The notes under the pieces are model-generated. The model searched no databases. It was not told where the DNA came from and was given only the letters and a program-made list of their open reading frames with translations. A stretch of DNA of 37,148 nt from Candidatus Blautia merdavium (GTDB taxonomy: Bacteria > Bacillota > Clostridia > Lachnospirales > Lachnospiraceae), in assembly GCA_019119975.1 (NCBI GenBank), contig DWVZ01000012.1:1-37148 (forward strand), in the 5' to 3' direction. The position numbers and the translations under genes are program-made. This document shows positions 15,771-23,381 of this stretch, piece after piece (within the stretch, counting starts at the first letter, position 1; each line of letters opens with the position of its first letter).

Positions 15771-16263
15771 TGTCTTTCCCCTCCAAAAAAATTCTCCCGG
15801 CAAAGCCGCCTCGTTTTTCCATGACATAGTTGGTCAGAGCAACGCCTTTTCTTATGACCTCCTGCTCCTTTACCACCCGGTACCCTCTTTTTTCAAAAAA
15901 AGGTTTTGCCGTGATGGAGGCATGGGTCACAATTCTTTCTGATGCGGCTTCCTGCTCCAGCCGGTCGCACAGCGCAGAGGCAATCCCTTTTCTCTGCTCC
16001 TCCCAGTGGACATACAGCCGGTCCAGGTATCCTGTGCGGTCCATGTCCCCGAACCCTGCGATCCTGCCGTCTTTGACTGCCACCAGGGTAATATGCTCCT
16101 GAAAGGACCGGTCCCAGGCATTTTCATCAATCCTGCCGTCTGCCCAGGCATCCAGCTGTTCTTCCCGGTAATCTGCCCGGTTGACCCGGTGGACGGTCTG
16201 GTAAAACAAGGTTTCTATTTCTTTCAGGTCAGAGCTTTGATATCTCCTAATTTCCATTTTCAC
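15757..16263 (-). CDS. GNAT-family N-acetyltransferase
   Basis: A 168-residue GNAT protein with N-terminus IRRYQSSDLKEIETLFYQTVHRVN and acetyl-CoA motif LYVHWEEQRKGIASALCDRLE; the THASITAKPFFEKRGYRVVKEQEV C-terminal block is typical of YafP/ElaA-like members. Substrate unknown. The start is the GTG at 16263 after AGGAGGGGAG; an ATG two codons later (16257) is possible. It is the first of a two-gene acetyltransferase unit, divergent from the MATE exporter. Confidence 0.88.
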   Translation of the reverse strand: MKMEIRRYQSSDLKEIETLFYQTVHRVNRADYREEQLDAWADGRIDENAWDRSFQEHITLVAVKDGRIAGFGDMDRTGYLDRLYVHWEEQRKGIASALCDRLEQEAASERIVTHASITAKPFFEKRGYRVVKEQEVIRKGVALTNYVMEKRGGFAGRIFLEGKDNDHL

Positions 16264-16307
16264 GTCTTCTCCCCTCCTACTCTGAACTTTTCCGGTCTGT
16301 TCCCTGA

Positions 16308-16336
16308 ATCATAACATATCTGTCCTCTTTTTTCAT
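16308..16336 (-). promoter_or_regulatory. Promoter for the GNAT pair
   Basis: On the minus strand ATGAAA (+ 16331-16336), 17 bases, then TATGAT (+ 16308-16313) preceded by TGT, forming an extended -10. It lies about 45 bases before the GTG start. Confidence 0.55.
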
Positions 16337-16375
16337 CTTTTACCGAAAATTTCCTGCGAATTTTTCTTTCAAATC

Positions 16376-16404
16376 TTGACTTTCCGATTCTTTTATGTTA
16401 CTTT
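16376..16404 (+). promoter_or_regulatory. Promoter for the MATE exporter leader
   Basis: TTGACT at 16376-16381, a 17-base spacer, and TACTTT at 16399-16404 preceded by TGT (extended -10). The predicted start is near 16411, immediately before the structured leader. Confidence 0.6.
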
Positions 16405-16406
16405 CT

Positions 16407-16499
16407 ACGAGTCAAATACAAATTGTAATTGCCGCCGGGTAACGTCTCATTTATTTCAGTAGGCCTTTGTTGAAATAAATAAGGCGTTTTTTCTTTTTT
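16407..16499 (+). promoter_or_regulatory. Candidate guanidine-IV (mepA motif) riboswitch
   Basis: The leader of the MATE gene contains the unusual run GCCGCCGGGTAACGTCTC (16431-16448), followed by a strong terminator hairpin whose loop carries AGGCC. The loop GGC can pair with one of the upstream GCC repeats, a kissing-loop arrangement, and the run also overlaps the 5' arm of the terminator, so ligand-bound aptamer and terminator are mutually exclusive. Known: the mepA motif is a short RNA found upstream of MATE genes in Clostridia and shown to be a guanidine-responsive ON switch. The match of gene context, size and terminator overlap is what I rely on; the exact consensus was recalled from memory and not aligned. 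Confidence 0.6.
16443..16499 (+). terminator. Conditional terminator in the MATE leader
   Basis: A perfect 10-base-pair stem (ATTTATTTCA / TGAAATAAAT, 12-base loop) extended past one C-A mismatch by CGTCT / AGGCG (5 pairs, one G-T), then TTTTTT C TTTTTT. It ends 36 bases before the exporter start, so it must be relieved for expression. Confidence 0.85.
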
Positions 16500-16534
16500 C
16501 CGGAAAATTTCACAAAATCACAAGGAGGAACTTT

Positions 16535-17845
16535 ATGAAATCAAACACCTGCTTTCAGGACTTTCTGAAATATGCATCTCTGAATGTGGCAGGGATGCTG
16601 GGGCTGTCCTGCTATATCCTGGCAGATACCTTCTTTGTCTCTAAGGCACTGGGCGCCAACGGGCTGACCGCCCTGAACCTTGCCATACCGGTATACAGCT
16701 TTATCAATGGCAGCGGTCTGATGATCGGCATGGGCGGCGCAACAAAATTTTCCATTGCCAGAGGTCAGGGCAAAGACCAGCGTGTCAATCAGATCTTTTC
16801 CACTGCGGTTTTTCTGACTGCCGTACTTGCAGGGATCTTCTTTCTTATAGGGATCTTTGCTGCCGGTCCCCTGATCCGCCTTTTAGGCGCGGACGATACC
16901 ATCTATGGCATGGGAAAGACTTACTTACAGGTGCTTCTGCTCTTTGCACCGCTTTTTATGACCAACAACCTTCTGCTGTGCTTTATCCGCAATGACAAAG
17001 CCCCGCAGCTTGCCATGGCTGCCATGATCACCGGAAGCCTCTCCAACGTTGTGCTGGATTACCTTTTTATGTTTCCGCTGGGTATGGGCATTTTCGGCGC
17101 GGCTTTTGCCACAGGGCTGGCTCCTGTCATCAGTATTTCTATCCTCTCCCCTTTCTTGCTGAAGAAAAGAAATCATTTTCATCTGCAGAAATGCCGGATT
17201 GTCCTGCAGGAAATCTGGGGGATCCTCTCCTGCGGGATCCCTTCCCTGATCACGGAAGTTTCCTCGGGGATCGTGATCATTATCTTTAATATCCTGATCC
17301 TGGGACTGGCAGGGAACATCGGAGTGGCTGCATACGGCGTAGTCGCCAACATCTCTCTGGTAGTGATCGCTGTCTACACCGGGATCGCCCAGGGAATCCA
17401 GCCCATCCTCAGCAGCAATTACGGAGCCGGAAAGAAGCAGAACCTTCATGCCATCTTCTGCTATGCAGCCGGGGCTGTCCTCCTGCTCTCTGCCGGGATC
17501 TACCTGTGTATCTTTTTTGGCGCGGACCCCATTACTGCTGTCTTTAACAGCGAACACAGCGCTGCTTTGCAGTCCATCGCCGCACAGGGACTGAAAATTT
17601 ATTTCACAGGCTGTGTATTTGCAGGCATGAACATTGTATTATCCGTATATTTTACTTCCACGGATCATCCAAAGCCGGCGCACCTGATCTCCATTCTGCG
17701 GGGCTTTGCAGTCATGATCCCCATGGCTTTTCTTCTATCTGCCATAGGCGGCATCATCGGCGTGTGGGCAGCTTTCCCTGCAGCGGAGGCGCTGGTGTGC
17801 TGCATCAGTATGGCATTGTTCCTGAAAAGCCGCAGCAGCATATAA
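16535..17845 (+). CDS. MATE-family efflux transporter
   Basis: A 436-residue, about 12-helix multidrug and toxin exporter of the DinF/NorM/MepA superfamily, expected to use a Na+ or H+ gradient. The first half shows FLKYASLNVAGMLGLSCYILADTFFVSKALG and GLMIGMGGATKFSIARGQGK, and the second half repeats the pattern (GIAQGIQPILSSNYGAGKKQ), as in all MATE proteins with two six-helix bundles. The start follows AGGAGG. The leader looks like a guanidine-IV riboswitch, which would make this a guanidine-inducible exporter (inference). It converges on modC across a shared terminator. Confidence 0.93.
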   Translation: MKSNTCFQDFLKYASLNVAGMLGLSCYILADTFFVSKALGANGLTALNLAIPVYSFINGSGLMIGMGGATKFSIARGQGKDQRVNQIFSTAVFLTAVLAGIFFLIGIFAAGPLIRLLGADDTIYGMGKTYLQVLLLFAPLFMTNNLLLCFIRNDKAPQLAMAAMITGSLSNVVLDYLFMFPLGMGIFGAAFATGLAPVISISILSPFLLKKRNHFHLQKCRIVLQEIWGILSCGIPSLITEVSSGIVIIIFNILILGLAGNIGVAAYGVVANISLVVIAVYTGIAQGIQPILSSNYGAGKKQNLHAIFCYAAGAVLLLSAGIYLCIFFGADPITAVFNSEHSAALQSIAAQGLKIYFTGCVFAGMNIVLSVYFTSTDHPKPAHLISILRGFAVMIPMAFLLSAIGGIIGVWAAFPAAEALVCCISMALFLKSRSSI

Positions 17846-17847
17846 AG

Positions 17848-17927
17848 TAAAAACTGCCACAGTCTGCCTTTTCTGTATCACTGCAAATTTCTCATTGCTG
17901 TGATGCAGAGAAAGCAGCCTGCGGCAG
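17848..17927. terminator. Long bidirectional terminator between MATE and modC
   Basis: An imperfect stem of about 30 base pairs (CTGCC at 17854 with GGCAG ending at 17927; inner arms 17864-17884 and 17897-17917; loop about 17885-17896). On the minus strand it is followed by TTTTTAC, ending the molybdenum operon; on the plus strand a weaker T-rich stretch follows. Confidence 0.8.
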
Positions 17928-17961
17928 AAGATTTTCTCTTGGAAATCGGTGTTCTCTCCGC

Positions 17962-19020
17962 CTATGCCTGCTGATCCATCTCTTTTAAAACCATAACATC
18001 TGCCGGATCCACTTTCAGATATTCCGGCATCTTCTCTCCCAGTTCCTGATTCCATTCTTCCTTGGAAAGCTTCCACCACACCGGCTTGGTCTCTCCTTCG
18101 CCTTTCACCCGGAAGATCACATACATCTCAAAGGGCGACTCCACTGCCTCTGCAAGCTCCACAGGAAATGCATTCTCCTCGGATTTCTGCGCCGGGCGGA
18201 AATAATGCGCCCGGATACCCGCATAGGAGCTGTCTTCTGTGACTTCCCCTGCGGTCCGCAGGACAATCCCCCAGTCTTCAGTTTTTACCATCCTGCTGTC
18301 CAGCCTGCGGATCCTGGAAAAATTTTTGCATCCAGTCAGCCTCGCCGCCTCTAAAAAGCCAGGTTCTTTAAAAATCTCCCGGGTCTGCCCCACACAGACC
18401 TTCCGCCCCTGGTCCAGGACCAGAAGATCCGGACAAAGGCGGTACACCTCATCCCGGCTGTGGCTCACAAGCAGCATATCCCGATTGATCTTTTTTAACA
18501 GTTCCAGCATTTCCATCTGCAGCATTTCCTTTAAATGGCTGTCCAGCGCAGAAAAGGGTTCATCTAAAAGGAGCAGCTCCGGCTCGGAAGCCAGCATACG
18601 TGCCAGAGCCGTTCTCTGCTTCTGTCCTCCGGAAAGCTGATGGGGATATTTCTTCTCCAGCCCCTCCAGTTGAAAAAGGGAGATCCATTTTTTCAGCGCC
18701 GCTTTCTTATCTCCCTTCACAGCGCAGGTAATATTGCCCTCCACCGTCTTATTGGGGAACAGGGCATAGTCCTGGAACAGATATCCTACCCTTCTTTTCT
18801 GGGGCTTCAGATTGATCTTCTTCTCCGAGTCGAACAGCGTCCTGCCGTTTAAGACGATTTTTCCCCTTTCTGGATTTACAATACCTGCAATACATTTCAG
18901 GGTCATGCTCTTGCCGCAGCCGGAAGCGCCCAGGATACCCAGGATGCCTACCTGGGTCTCGAATTTCACTTTCAGGGAAAAGTCTTTGTATTTTTTTTCA
19001 ATGTCCACATATAAGCTCAT
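17962..19020 (-). CDS. modC: Molybdate ABC transporter ATP-binding protein
   Basis: A 352-residue ATPase powering molybdate uptake. Walker A GASGCGKS is at residues 31-38, the Q-loop is in YLFQDYALFPN, the signature is LSGGQKQR, Walker B is LLLLDEPFSALD and the switch is VSHSRDEVYRL. A C-terminal regulatory region of about 120 residues follows the ATPase core, in the position of the Mop/TOBE domain of ModC, though its sequence is not obviously a standard Mop domain. It overlaps modB by four bases (ATGA). Confidence 0.92.
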   Translation of the reverse strand: MSLYVDIEKKYKDFSLKVKFETQVGILGILGASGCGKSMTLKCIAGIVNPERGKIVLNGRTLFDSEKKINLKPQKRRVGYLFQDYALFPNKTVEGNITCAVKGDKKAALKKWISLFQLEGLEKKYPHQLSGGQKQRTALARMLASEPELLLLDEPFSALDSHLKEMLQMEMLELLKKINRDMLLVSHSRDEVYRLCPDLLVLDQGRKVCVGQTREIFKEPGFLEAARLTGCKNFSRIRRLDSRMVKTEDWGIVLRTAGEVTEDSSYAGIRAHYFRPAQKSEENAFPVELAEAVESPFEMYVIFRVKGEGETKPVWWKLSKEEWNQELGEKMPEYLKVDPADVMVLKEMDQQA

Positions 19021-19691
19021 ACTCTTTTCCCTTTCTTCTCATTTCTGGTAAAATAATTCATCAGCACCACCACCACAAAAGAAACGCTGACGATCACTGC
19101 CACATAGAATCCGGCAGTATCCATATCTCCGGCAGCCACTGCCGAATACACTGCCAAGGGAAGGGTCCTGGTCTTTCCCGCAATGTTTCCGGCGATCATC
19201 GCCGTTGCTCCGAATTCTCCCAGACCTCTGGCAAAAGCAAGGATCCCGCCGCTGGCGATTCCAGGCAGGGCAGACGGGAACTGGACCTCCCAGAAAATCC
19301 GCCATCCGGAAAAGCCCAGCGTCCTGGCTGCATAGACCAGGTTTTCATCTACCTGCTCCAGCGCTCCCCTGGCAGAGCGGTACATCATAGGAAAGGAAAT
19401 GACCGCGGCAGCGATCACTGTAGCTCCCCAGGAAAACGCGATCTTAATGCCGAAATACTGGATGAAAAAGCTTCCGATGGGGCGGTGGACACCGAAAATA
19501 TACAGCAGAAAAAATCCTGCTACGGTAGGCGGCAGCACCAGCGGCAGCGTCAGCACACCGTCCAGGACCATTTTCAGCTTCTCACTCTTTAAATCTACCA
19601 CGAACTTCGCGGCGAGAAGCCCCAGAAAAAAAACAACCACAATGGTCAGTGCGGCTGTTTTCATAGAAATCAGTATCGGTGAGTAATCCAT
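19017..19691 (-). CDS. modB: Molybdate ABC transporter permease
   Basis: A 224-residue inner-membrane permease with about five membrane segments. The EAA-type ATPase contact loop is visible (WEVQFPSALPGIASGGILAFARGLGEFGATAMIAGN), and LPLVLPPTVAGFFLL is the classic ModB/CysT stretch. The start follows a GGAATGGAG-type site. It lies 70 bases after modA, separated by a stable hairpin, and overlaps modC. Confidence 0.94.
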   Translation of the reverse strand: MDYSPILISMKTAALTIVVVFFLGLLAAKFVVDLKSEKLKMVLDGVLTLPLVLPPTVAGFFLLYIFGVHRPIGSFFIQYFGIKIAFSWGATVIAAAVISFPMMYRSARGALEQVDENLVYAARTLGFSGWRIFWEVQFPSALPGIASGGILAFARGLGEFGATAMIAGNIAGKTRTLPLAVYSAVAAGDMDTAGFYVAVIVSVSFVVVVLMNYFTRNEKKGKRV

Positions 19692-19711
19692 AGTAACTGC
19701 TCCATTCCTTT

Positions 19712-19748
19712 TGCGGGACCTCCTGCTGCTTTACAGGAAGTCCCCGCA
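19712..19748 (-). other. Intercistronic hairpin between modA and modB
   Basis: On the minus strand TGCGG-G-GACTTCCTG pairs with CAGGAGGTC-CCGCA: 14 pairs, one bulged G and one G-T, with an 8-base loop. There is no T-tract after it, so it is not a terminator. A stem in this position commonly protects the 3' end of the binding-protein message, allowing more ModA than ModB/ModC (inference). Confidence 0.7.
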
Positions 19749-19761
19749 GATTCTTATTTGC

Positions 19762-20646
19762 CTACTGATTTACAGTAAATCCATATTTCTCAAAAACTGC
19801 TGCCGCGTCGTCTGAGCTTAAGAACTCCATAAATTTCTCAGCAGCGTCTTTCTTGGTAGAATTCTCTACCAGCCCCACCGGATAAATTACCGGCTCTGCC
19901 AGACTGTCTGCCGGCGCTTCCGCTACAACGGAAACAGTATCCTCTTTGGTAGCTGCATCGGTAGCGTAGACAACGCCTGCATCTGCGCTCCCTTCCGCAA
20001 CCCAGTTTAATACCTCTGTTACATTGGTGCCGAAGCTTGCCTTAGCGGATACGGCATCCCACAGTCCCAGATTTCCCAGAGCTTCCTGCGCATACTGTCC
20101 AGCCGGAACACTTGCCGGATCTCCTAAGGCTACGGTTGAGGCATTGGCGATGTCTTCAAATTTGCTGTAATTTCCTTCCTGTCCCTTCAGAACGATCAGC
20201 ACGATCTTATTTTCCAGCAGATCCTTGACAGAGCTTTCCTCTACCAGTCCTTCTTCTGCCAGGGCATCCATCTGTTTGGTGGCTGCTGAAAAGAAGACGT
20301 CGGCGTCCAGTCCTTCTTCGATCTGGGTCTGCAGCTTTCCTGAGCTGTCATAAGTGCCTTCTACTGTGATTCCCGGATTCTGTTCTTCAAACATGGGGAT
20401 CAGCTCATCCTCCATGGAATATTCCAGGCTTGCCGCTGCAGCGATCAGAAGATTTACAGGCTCTGCCTCCTCCCCATCTGTTTCTTCTGCATCGGCTTCT
20501 TCTGTTTCTGGTTCTGTCTCATCGGATGCTGTTGTCTCCTGGGAAGAATCTGTGGTTTCTGTGCCGTCAGTTCCTCCGCAGCCGATGGCTCCCAGGGTCA
20601 TCGCTGCCATCATCATTCCTATGATCAGTAAATTTCTTTTCTTCAT
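19762..20646 (-). CDS. modA: Molybdate-binding lipoprotein
   Basis: A 294-residue substrate-binding protein anchored outside the membrane. It begins MKKRNLLIIGMMMAAMTLGAIGCGG, a lipoprotein signal with lipobox ending at Cys23, followed by a threonine/glutamate-rich spacer of about 35 residues. The mature fold shows ModA landmarks: LLIAAAASLEYSM, GTYDSSGKLQTQIEEGLDADVFFSA and GDPASVPAGQYAQEALG. Tungstate or another oxyanion is possible but ModA is the best family. The start at 20646 follows AGAGGAAG; a longer reading to 20685 adds 13 polar residues before the signal peptide and is unlikely. Confidence 0.92.
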   Translation of the reverse strand: MKKRNLLIIGMMMAAMTLGAIGCGGTDGTETTDSSQETTASDETEPETEEADAEETDGEEAEPVNLLIAAAASLEYSMEDELIPMFEEQNPGITVEGTYDSSGKLQTQIEEGLDADVFFSAATKQMDALAEEGLVEESSVKDLLENKIVLIVLKGQEGNYSKFEDIANASTVALGDPASVPAGQYAQEALGNLGLWDAVSAKASFGTNVTEVLNWVAEGSADAGVVYATDAATKEDTVSVVAEAPADSLAEPVIYPVGLVENSTKKDAAEKFMEFLSSDDAAAVFEKYGFTVNQ

Positions 20647-20671
20647 AATACTTCCTCTTTCCCTTTGGTTT

Positions 20672-21595
20672 TTATAAAAGTTCAAACATGACCTTTACTC
20701 TGCCTCCGCAGACCATGCCCAGACCTGCTGCCTGAGAATTTCCCAGGTCGTATTCTTCCAGCGCGAACTCCTCTGTCAGCCTTTCTGCCCTTTCTGCAGC
20801 AGCGAATTCCACACTGCCCCCGCCGATAGTCCCATAGATACTCCCGTCTTCACTAACGACCATACGGGTTCCGGTTCCTCTGGGTGAAGAACCGTGCTTC
20901 TCGATGACGGATACCAGCACTCTTCCCTGGGGACTGCGGATGCCTTCTGCCACCGCTTCCTCCAGGATGTTCCTCTGGTATCTGTTTTTTTCCTGGATGA
21001 TCTCAGCAGCAATGCTGACTGCGATTTCCGCAGGTGTCTGAGCCCCGATAGAAAGTCCCACAGGTGCATGGACTCTTTTCATCTCTTCTTCTGAAAATCC
21101 GTCTGCCCTGAGTCTTTGAAAAGCCAGCGCCACTTTCCTGCCGCTGCCGATCATCCCCACATAGGCAGATGGTTTTCTCAGAATCCGCTTCAGACAGGTA
21201 TAATCCGCCTGATGCCCTCGTGTGACAATGATGTAATAGGTATTGGGACCAAATTCCTTCTCTTCCAGACAGGAAGCGAAGTCCTGGCAGTAAACCGCAG
21301 CACGGGGAAATCGTTTCCGGTTGGCAAATTCAGCACGGTCATCCACCACTGTGATGCGAAAGTCCATCAGTTCTAAAACTTTTGCCAGAGCAAGGGATAC
21401 ATGCCCGCCTCCACAGAGCACCGCATGGGGCTTCCCATAGAGATTCTCCACATAGCTGTCTTTTCGGCTTTGTGCCGGTGTTTTCAGAAAACTCTTTTCT
21501 CCTGCCTGTTTTCCCTCCAGCACGGTCTCGGTCAGCACATCTTCCTGGTTTTCCAGTTTCTTTAAAATTTCCAGATAGAATTCTCTCTTTCCCAT
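20672..21595 (-). CDS. XdhC/CoxI-family molybdenum hydroxylase maturation factor
   Basis: A 307-residue protein with the two XdhC domains in swapped order: first the Rossmann domain (AVLCGGGHVSLALAKVLEL, TVVDDRAEFANRKRFP, YVGMIGSGRKV), then the CoxI domain (VIEKHGSSPRGTGTRMVV, YGTIGGGSVE). This order is usual in Clostridia. XdhC proteins bind molybdenum cofactor, promote its sulfuration and insert it into xanthine-dehydrogenase-like enzymes. The start at 21595 is three bases after the stop of the MoeA-like gene; the ribosome site GGTAGG is weak and close, suggesting coupled translation. An ATG at 21622 is an alternative. Confidence 0.85.
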   Translation of the reverse strand: MGKREFYLEILKKLENQEDVLTETVLEGKQAGEKSFLKTPAQSRKDSYVENLYGKPHAVLCGGGHVSLALAKVLELMDFRITVVDDRAEFANRKRFPRAAVYCQDFASCLEEKEFGPNTYYIIVTRGHQADYTCLKRILRKPSAYVGMIGSGRKVALAFQRLRADGFSEEEMKRVHAPVGLSIGAQTPAEIAVSIAAEIIQEKNRYQRNILEEAVAEGIRSPQGRVLVSVIEKHGSSPRGTGTRMVVSEDGSIYGTIGGGSVEFAAAERAERLTEEFALEEYDLGNSQAAGLGMVCGGRVKVMFELL

Positions 21596-21599
21596 AGAC

Positions 21600-22634
21600 C
21601 TACCAGCCTTTTCCAAATCCACAGTTGGGGAACGTACAGACCGGACAGTTCAGACAGAGACCGCCTTCTCCCAGCGCTGCCAGCTCTTCCCTGGTGATCC
21701 GGTCATCTGCCATGATCCTGGGCAGGATCAGATCGAATACCGTTCTGGCAGCATACATCACACATCCCGGCAGTCCCAGGATAGGGATCGTCCTGCCTTC
21801 TTTTTGATAGTAGGATACCAAAAGCATAGCGCCCGGAAGGACCGGAGAGCCGTAGGAAACGATCTCTGCTCCCGTATTCATAATGGCTCCTGGAGTACAG
21901 TCATCCGGATCCACACTCATGCCTCCGGTACAGATTACCAGATCTGCCCCTTTTTCAAGGAAATCCTGGATTGCTTCTGTAATATGTTCTTTTTTATCAT
22001 CTACATACATCTGTCCCAGGATCTCTGTGGGGAATTCACTGAGCTTTTCCCGGATCACCGGGCCGAAGGTATCTTTGATCAGCCCTTTGTATACCTCATT
22101 GCCAGTTGTAACGATTCCCACTTTTTTCTGATGATAGGGAAGAATTTCCAGCAGTGGAGCTGTGCCGGCTGCTTTCTTTGCCTGCTCCATCTTTTCTCCC
22201 TCGATGATCAGGGGAATGATCCTCATGCCTGCCAGCTTATCCCCTTTTTTTACAGGGAAATTGCCATGACGGGTGGCAATCATCATTTCTCCCAGGGCAT
22301 TAACTGCATAAAGCCCTTCTTTTTTTACTTTTAATACGCCGTCCCTATCTGCGGTCAGCTCGATCTTTCCCTCTTTGATCTCTGATTCTGTCATGTAAAG
22401 ATTTTTGCAGAGATCTCGGAGAATTTCTGCTGCTTCATTTTCATGGAGCATTCCCTCCTGCTTTTCCCATACATAGAGGTTTTCTTTTCCAACGGATAAA
22501 AGTACCGGGATATCCTCTTCCCGGACAATATGTCCTTTGCGAAAGACCGGTCCCTTCTTCTCCCCTTTAATGATCTGCGTAATATCATGGCAGAGCACGT
22601 GCCCCACCGCGTTTTTTGTCTCGATTAATTTCAT
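21600..22634 (-). CDS. MoeA-like molybdopterin-binding protein with cysteine-rich C-terminus
   Basis: A 344-residue protein with a MoaB/Mog-type molybdopterin-binding domain in its second half: VGIVTTGNEVYKG, DLVICTGGMSVDPDD and the GSPVLPGAMLLV / PILGLPGCVMYAART block. The N-terminal half is MoeA-like (VGHVLCHDITQI, FRKGHIVREEDIPVLLSVGK) but lacks the full MoeA domain set. The tail holds four cysteines, C327-x2-C330-x2-C333-x4-C338, in CLNCPVCTFPNCGFGKG, a likely metal site. Such proteins accompany XdhC and ModABC in Clostridia that make selenium-dependent or other molybdenum hydroxylases. It is the first gene of the operon; starts at ATG 22634 after GAGGAG. Confidence 0.85.
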   Translation of the reverse strand: MKLIETKNAVGHVLCHDITQIIKGEKKGPVFRKGHIVREEDIPVLLSVGKENLYVWEKQEGMLHENEAAEILRDLCKNLYMTESEIKEGKIELTADRDGVLKVKKEGLYAVNALGEMMIATRHGNFPVKKGDKLAGMRIIPLIIEGEKMEQAKKAAGTAPLLEILPYHQKKVGIVTTGNEVYKGLIKDTFGPVIREKLSEFPTEILGQMYVDDKKEHITEAIQDFLEKGADLVICTGGMSVDPDDCTPGAIMNTGAEIVSYGSPVLPGAMLLVSYYQKEGRTIPILGLPGCVMYAARTVFDLILPRIMADDRITREELAALGEGGLCLNCPVCTFPNCGFGKGW

Positions 22635-22672
22635 GAACGTTCACTCCTCATCCTGTTTTCCTTCCTGCAGGA

Positions 22673-22762
22673 ACAGGCAGCAAACTGCCGGTTTTTTCCG
22701 CCATTTTCTGCCTGTGTTTAAGTATACTTTATTTCCCTTATATAAAAAGTTGTTTTCACAAC
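22673..22762 (-). promoter_or_regulatory. Promoter and structured leader of the molybdenum operon
   Basis: A -10-like TATACT on the minus strand (+ 22721-22726) has only a poor T-rich -35. The predicted RNA starts near 22715, at the first base of an 8-base-pair hairpin (ACAGGCAG / CTGCCTGT, + 22673-22715). Upstream lies a small inverted repeat GTTGT-TTTC-ACAAC (22749-22762), a possible operator. I could not match the leader to the Moco riboswitch. The rest of the 309-base gap to pyrI holds the pyrI terminator, a TGCGGA/TCCGCA hairpin at 22800-22814, and nothing else that I recognise. Confidence 0.35.
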
Positions 22763-22845
22763 ATTTTTCTTCTTTTTTCTGCTTCTTCCGGCATTGTCCT
22801 GCGGATTTTCCGCATCCGAGACGAATAACCGTAAATTTTACCTGC

Positions 22846-22875
22846 AAAAAGGAGCTGCTTTGTACAAACAGCCCC
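22846..22875 (-). terminator. Intrinsic terminator after pyrBI
   Basis: On the minus strand GGGGCTG pairs with CAGCTCC (one G-T), with an inner TTTG/CAAA extension, followed by TTTTTGC. It lies about 70 bases past the pyrI stop. Confidence 0.75.
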
Positions 22876-22943
22876 TTATAACGCATTTCTCAGACAGCAG
22901 CCCGCAGGATACCGCCGATGACTTTCTTAGTTTTCTATGGTTT

Positions 22944-23381
22944 TTATTTATTTCTGTGACCTCTGTATTTCTCTTCACAATATTTGCAGCGGTACACTTC
23001 TTTCTTGGGATCTGCCAGGATAAAAATATGCTCCAGCTGCTCCTCAAAGGAAGTGATACAGCGCGGATTTCTGCACTTGATCACATTGTGGATCTCTTTT
23101 GGAAGATGCAGTTCTTTTTTCTCCACGATTTCCCCGTCTTTAATGATATTCACGGTAATATTGTGATCGATAAATCCCAGGATGTCCAGATCCAGGGTAT
23201 CGATGGGGCACTCCACTTTGATGATATCCTTCCTGCCCATCTTCTGGCTTCTGGCATTTTTAATGATCGCCACACAGCAGTCCAGCTGGTCCAGCTTCAG
23301 ATCCCGGTAAATGGTCATGCTCTTTCCGGCTTTGATGTGGTCCAGAACTACGCCTTCGTTTAAACGTCCTACTTCTAACAT
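22944..23381 (-). CDS. pyrI: Aspartate carbamoyltransferase regulatory subunit
   Basis: A 145-residue regulatory chain that binds CTP/ATP and joins PyrB into the allosteric enzyme. The N-terminal effector domain begins [26 protein letters not shown]; the C-terminal zinc domain has the four cysteines in CRNPRC and CKYCEEKY. The gene overlaps pyrB by seven bases, which ensures matched synthesis. The order pyrB-pyrI is usual in Clostridia. Confidence 0.96.
   Translation of the reverse strand: MLEVGRLNEGVVLDHIKAGKSMTIYRDLKLDQLDCCVAIIKNARSQKMGRKDIIKVECPIDTLDLDILGFIDHNITVNIIKDGEIVEKKELHLPKEIHNVIKCRNPRCITSFEEQLEHIFILADPKKEVYRCKYCEEKYRGHRNK

Noticed and set aside
22641-22886. 81-residue minus-strand frame upstream of the MoeA-like gene
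   Set aside because: It begins before the pyrI terminator and runs through it, the promoter and the hairpin leader; composition is not protein-like.
22635-22943. Moco riboswitch upstream of the molybdenum operon
   Set aside because: The region has local hairpins but I could not recognise the conserved Moco RNA core; kept only as an uncharacterised leader.
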